Shown here: positions 4,809 through 7,115 of the stretch, in pieces
Layout: each line of letters begins with the position of its first letter
Numbering within the stretch: the first letter of the stretch is position 1
Source of the DNA: Acidimicrobiia bacterium
GTDB taxonomy: Bacteria; Actinomycetota; Acidimicrobiia; Acidimicrobiales; Iamiaceae
Direction: 5' to 3'
Length of the DNA stretch: 7,115 nucleotides
NCBI GenBank assembly: GCA_019247975.1
Contig: JAFBAD010000148.1
Span: forward strand, 1 to 7,115
The notes under the pieces: model-generated
Seen by the model: only the letters and a program-made list of their open reading frames with translations
The model's database searches: none
What the model was told of the DNA's origin: nothing
Program-made: the position numbers and the translations under genes

Positions 4809-7115
4809 TCAGGTGACGACGAAGTTGATCATCCGGTTGGAGACGACGACGACCCGGCGGACCTGCTTGCCGTGCAGCGCCGCAGCGACCCGATCGACCT
4901 GGAGCGCAGCCTGCTCGATGGCGTCGTCGGCGGCGCCGGCCGGGACGGTCACGTGGCCGCGGACCTTGCCGTTGACCTGCACCGGCAGCTCCACCTCGTC
5001 GACCGCCAGCCACGTCGGATCGGCGCTCGGGAACGCCTCCCACGCCAGCGACCGCTCGTGGCCCATCGACGCCCACAGCTCCTCGGCGATGTGGGGGGCC
5101 AACGGCGCCAGGATCAGGACCAGCGGCTCGGCGGCCTCGCGCGGCGTGCCTTCGGCATCGCCGAAGACCGCGGTCAGGTGGTTGTTCAGCTCGGTGATCT
5201 TGGCGACCGAGACGTTGAAGCGCAGCTCCTCCATGCCCAGCCGCACGGCGTCGATGGTGCGGTGCAGGACTCGGCGGGACCCGTCGTCCAGCGGGACGTC
5301 GACCACCCGTGACGCACCGGTCTCCTCGTCGACCAGCAGGCGCCAGATGCGCTGCAGCAGGCGGTACACGCCGACGACGGCGGTGGTGTCCCACGGCCGG
5401 CTCTGGTCCAGCGGCCCGGTGAACATCTCGTAGAGCCGCAGCGTGTCCGCGCCGTAGCGGTCGTACATCTCGTCGGGGGAGACCGAGTTCTTCAGGCTCT
5501 TCCCCATCTTCCCGAACTCGCGGGTGACCTCGGCGTCGCCCAGGAAGAACTGGCCGTCCTTGGCGACGACCGAGGTGGCGTCGACGTAGAAGCCGCGCTC
5601 GTCGGTGTACGCAGCCGCCTGGATGTAGCCCTGGTTGTACAGGCGCCGGAACGGCTCGCACGAGCTCAGGTAGCCCAGGTCGAACAGGACCTTGTGCCAC
5701 AGCCGCGCGTACAGCAGGTGCAGGACCGCGTGCTCGACGCCGCCGACGTAGAGGTCGACGCCACCGGTGTCGTTCGTGGACGCCGGGCCCATCCAGTAGC
5801 GCTCGACCTCGGGGTCGATGAACGCGTCCTCGTTGGTGGGATCCAGGTAGCGCAGCTCGTACCAGCAGGAGCCGGCCCACTGCGGCATGGTGTTCAGCTC
5901 GCGGCGATAGGTCTTCGGCCCGTCGCCCAGGTCCAGCTCGACCTCGACCCAGTCGGCCGCCCGGCCCAGCGGCGGCTCGGGCATCGAGTTCTCGTCGTCG
6001 GAGGTGACCGGCTCGTAGTCGTCGATCTCGGGCAGCAGCACCGGCAGCTCGGACTCCGGGACCGCGATCGGCATGTCGTCCTCGTCGTAGACGATCGGGA
6101 ACGGCTCGCCCCAGTACCGCTGGCGGCTGAACAGCCAGTCGCGCAGCTTGTAGGTGACGGTGCCCTCGCCGGAGCCGCGCTCCTCCAGCCAGGCGATGAT
6201 GCGCTCCTTGGCCGGCGCGACGTCGACCCCGTCGAGGAACTCGCTGTTGATCGCCGGCCCGGTGCCCACGTATGCCTTCCCGTCGAAGTCGTCGGGCGGC
6301 TGGACGGTTCTGATGATCGGCAGGTCGAACGCCTCGGCGAAGTCCCAGTCGCGCTGGTCCTGGCCCGGCACCGCCATGATCGCCCCGGTGCCGTAGCCCA
6401 TCAGCACGTAGTCCGCGACGAACACCGGGATGTCCGTGCCGTTCACCGGGTTCGTCGCGTACGAGCCGGTGAACACGCCGGTCTTCGTCTTCGTGTCGGC
6501 CTGGCGCTCGAGGTCGGAGCGGCGGCTGGCGGCGCGGCGGTACTCGTCGACCGCCTCGGCCGGCGTCGCGTGCCCTCCGGTCCACAACGCAGGCGTGCCG
6601 GCCGGCCACGACGGCGTGGTCAGCGCATCGACCAGTGGGTGCTCCGGTGCGAGCACCGCATACGTCGCGCCGAACAACGTGTCGGGTCGGGTGGTGAAGA
6701 CCTCGATGTCGCCGGCGGCCGACGCGAACCGCACCGATGCGCCGGTGCTGCGGCCGATCCAGTTCCGCTGCATCAGCTTGATCGACTCGGACCAGTTCAG
6801 CGGCTCCAGGTCCTCCAGCAGGCGCTCGGCGTAGGCGGTGATGCGCAGCAGCCACTGCCGTAGCGGCATGCGGACGACGGGGTGGCCGCCGCGCTCGCTC
6901 TTGCCGTCGATCACCTCTTCGTTGGCCAGCACCGTACCCAGCGCCGGGCACCAGTTCACCGGCACTTCCGCTTGATAAGCGAGGCGGTGGTCGTCCTGGT
7001 ATTTGCGAACCGCGGCGTCGCCCTGCGTGCGCACCGTCTCCGGGATCGGCAACTCCGCGATCGGCCGGCCCTTCTTCAGCGCGGGGTCGTACCACGTGTC
7101 GTGGATCAGCAGGAA
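4809..7115 (-). CDS. leuS: Leucyl-tRNA synthetase (5' end outside the window)
   Basis: This class Ia synthetase charges tRNA-Leu with leucine in the cytoplasm. The frame is open from the right edge, giving 768 visible residues; the N-terminus with the HIGH motif is outside the window. The fragment begins FLLIHDTWYDP, so the TTG at 7052 is internal and not the start. Visible landmarks, numbered from the fragment's first residue: VNWCPALGTVLANEEV (53-68); NWIGRS (117-122); the CP1 editing domain with FTTRPDTLFG (140-149) and VPGQDQRDWDF (249-259); DWLFSRQRYWGEPFPI (326-341); NTMPQWAGSCWY (408-419); DLYVGGVEHAVLHLLYAR (454-471); the signature loop KMGKS (536-540); and a C-terminal tRNA-binding region with QVNGKVRG (713-720). 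Editing-site aspartates are kept, but the usual His of HDxRD is Gln. The gene ends in a hairpin, and no downstream gene is coupled to it. Confidence 0.97.
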   Translation of the reverse strand, partial: FLLIHDTWYDPALKKGRPIAELPIPETVRTQGDAAVRKYQDDHRLAYQAEVPVNWCPALGTVLANEEVIDGKSERGGHPVVRMPLRQWLLRITAYAERLLEDLEPLNWSESIKLMQRNWIGRSTGASVRFASAAGDIEVFTTRPDTLFGATYAVLAPEHPLVDALTTPSWPAGTPALWTGGHATPAEAVDEYRRAASRRSDLERQADTKTKTGVFTGSYATNPVNGTDIPVFVADYVLMGYGTGAIMAVPGQDQRDWDFAEAFDLPIIRTVQPPDDFDGKAYVGTGPAINSEFLDGVDVAPAKERIIAWLEERGSGEGTVTYKLRDWLFSRQRYWGEPFPIVYDEDDMPIAVPESELPVLLPEIDDYEPVTSDDENSMPEPPLGRAADWVEVELDLGDGPKTYRRELNTMPQWAGSCWYELRYLDPTNEDAFIDPEVERYWMGPASTNDTGGVDLYVGGVEHAVLHLLYARLWHKVLFDLGYLSSCEPFRRLYNQGYIQAAAYTDERGFYVDATSVVAKDGQFFLGDAEVTREFGKMGKSLKNSVSPDEMYDRYGADTLRLYEMFTGPLDQSRPWDTTAVVGVYRLLQRIWRLLVDEETGASRVVDVPLDDGSRRVLHRTIDAVRLGMEELRFNVSVAKITELNNHLTAVFGDAEGTPREAAEPLVLILAPLAPHIAEELWASMGHERSLAWEAFPSADPTWLAVDEVELPVQVNGKVRGHVTVPAGAADDAIEQAALQVDRVAAALHGKQVRRVVVVSNRMINFVVT

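Noticed and set aside
5494..5511. KMGKS instead of KMSKS in LeuRS as an anomaly
   Set aside because: Gly at the third position of the signature loop is, to my knowledge, a known variant in bacterial LeuRS and the surrounding sequence (KMGKSLKNSVSP) is otherwise canonical.
4726..7095. 789-aa minus-strand ORF overlapping leuS
   Set aside because: It is an Arg/Gly/Ala-rich shadow frame, common in GC-rich DNA. The leuS frame carries all LeuRS motifs over the same stretch.

Overview
The window is very GC-rich, with strong G/C preference at third codon positions, Thr/Ser-rich linkers in a secreted protein, and few clear Shine-Dalgarno sequences. This suggests a high-GC actinobacterium. An Acidimicrobiia-type lineage is possible, but that is inference and not something one window can show.

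Layout, left to right: (1) the 3' end of an unidentified plus-strand gene (1-110); (2) a small plus-strand exported or membrane-anchored protein (183-638) whose C-terminal third is a four-copy Asp/His/Gly-rich 15-residue repeat; (3) a minus-strand block read right to left: a secreted beta-propeller-like protein (2639-3910), a membrane sensor histidine kinase (1249-2586) and a NarL/LuxR-type response regulator (635-1252). The kinase and regulator overlap by ATGA and are clearly one two-component system. The propeller gene lies 52 bp upstream of the kinase and may be co-transcribed. The regulator and the small repeat protein converge on a single CTAG that supplies both stop codons.

(4) Still on the minus strand, 3951-4613 holds two LAGLIDADG homing-endonuclease-like units in tandem directly downstream of an intact tRNA-Ala(GGC) gene (4637-4709). 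The distal unit (3951-4409) is intact and carries a C-terminal Cys/His zinc-knuckle-like motif. The unit next to the tRNA (4378-4613) is decayed: its LAGLIDADG motif and its zinc-knuckle tail are in different frames and the middle of the protein is missing. (5) leuS, encoding leucyl-tRNA synthetase, fills 4809 to the right edge (5' end outside the window) and ends in a perfect 8-bp hairpin.

The housekeeping part (leuS, tRNA-Ala) is ordinary. The most unusual segment is the endonuclease-like tandem wedged between the tRNA and the propeller/two-component block: it looks like a small mobile-gene insertion site with one live and one dying copy. The possible secreted propeller plus sensor kinase plus regulator unit is the second point of interest.
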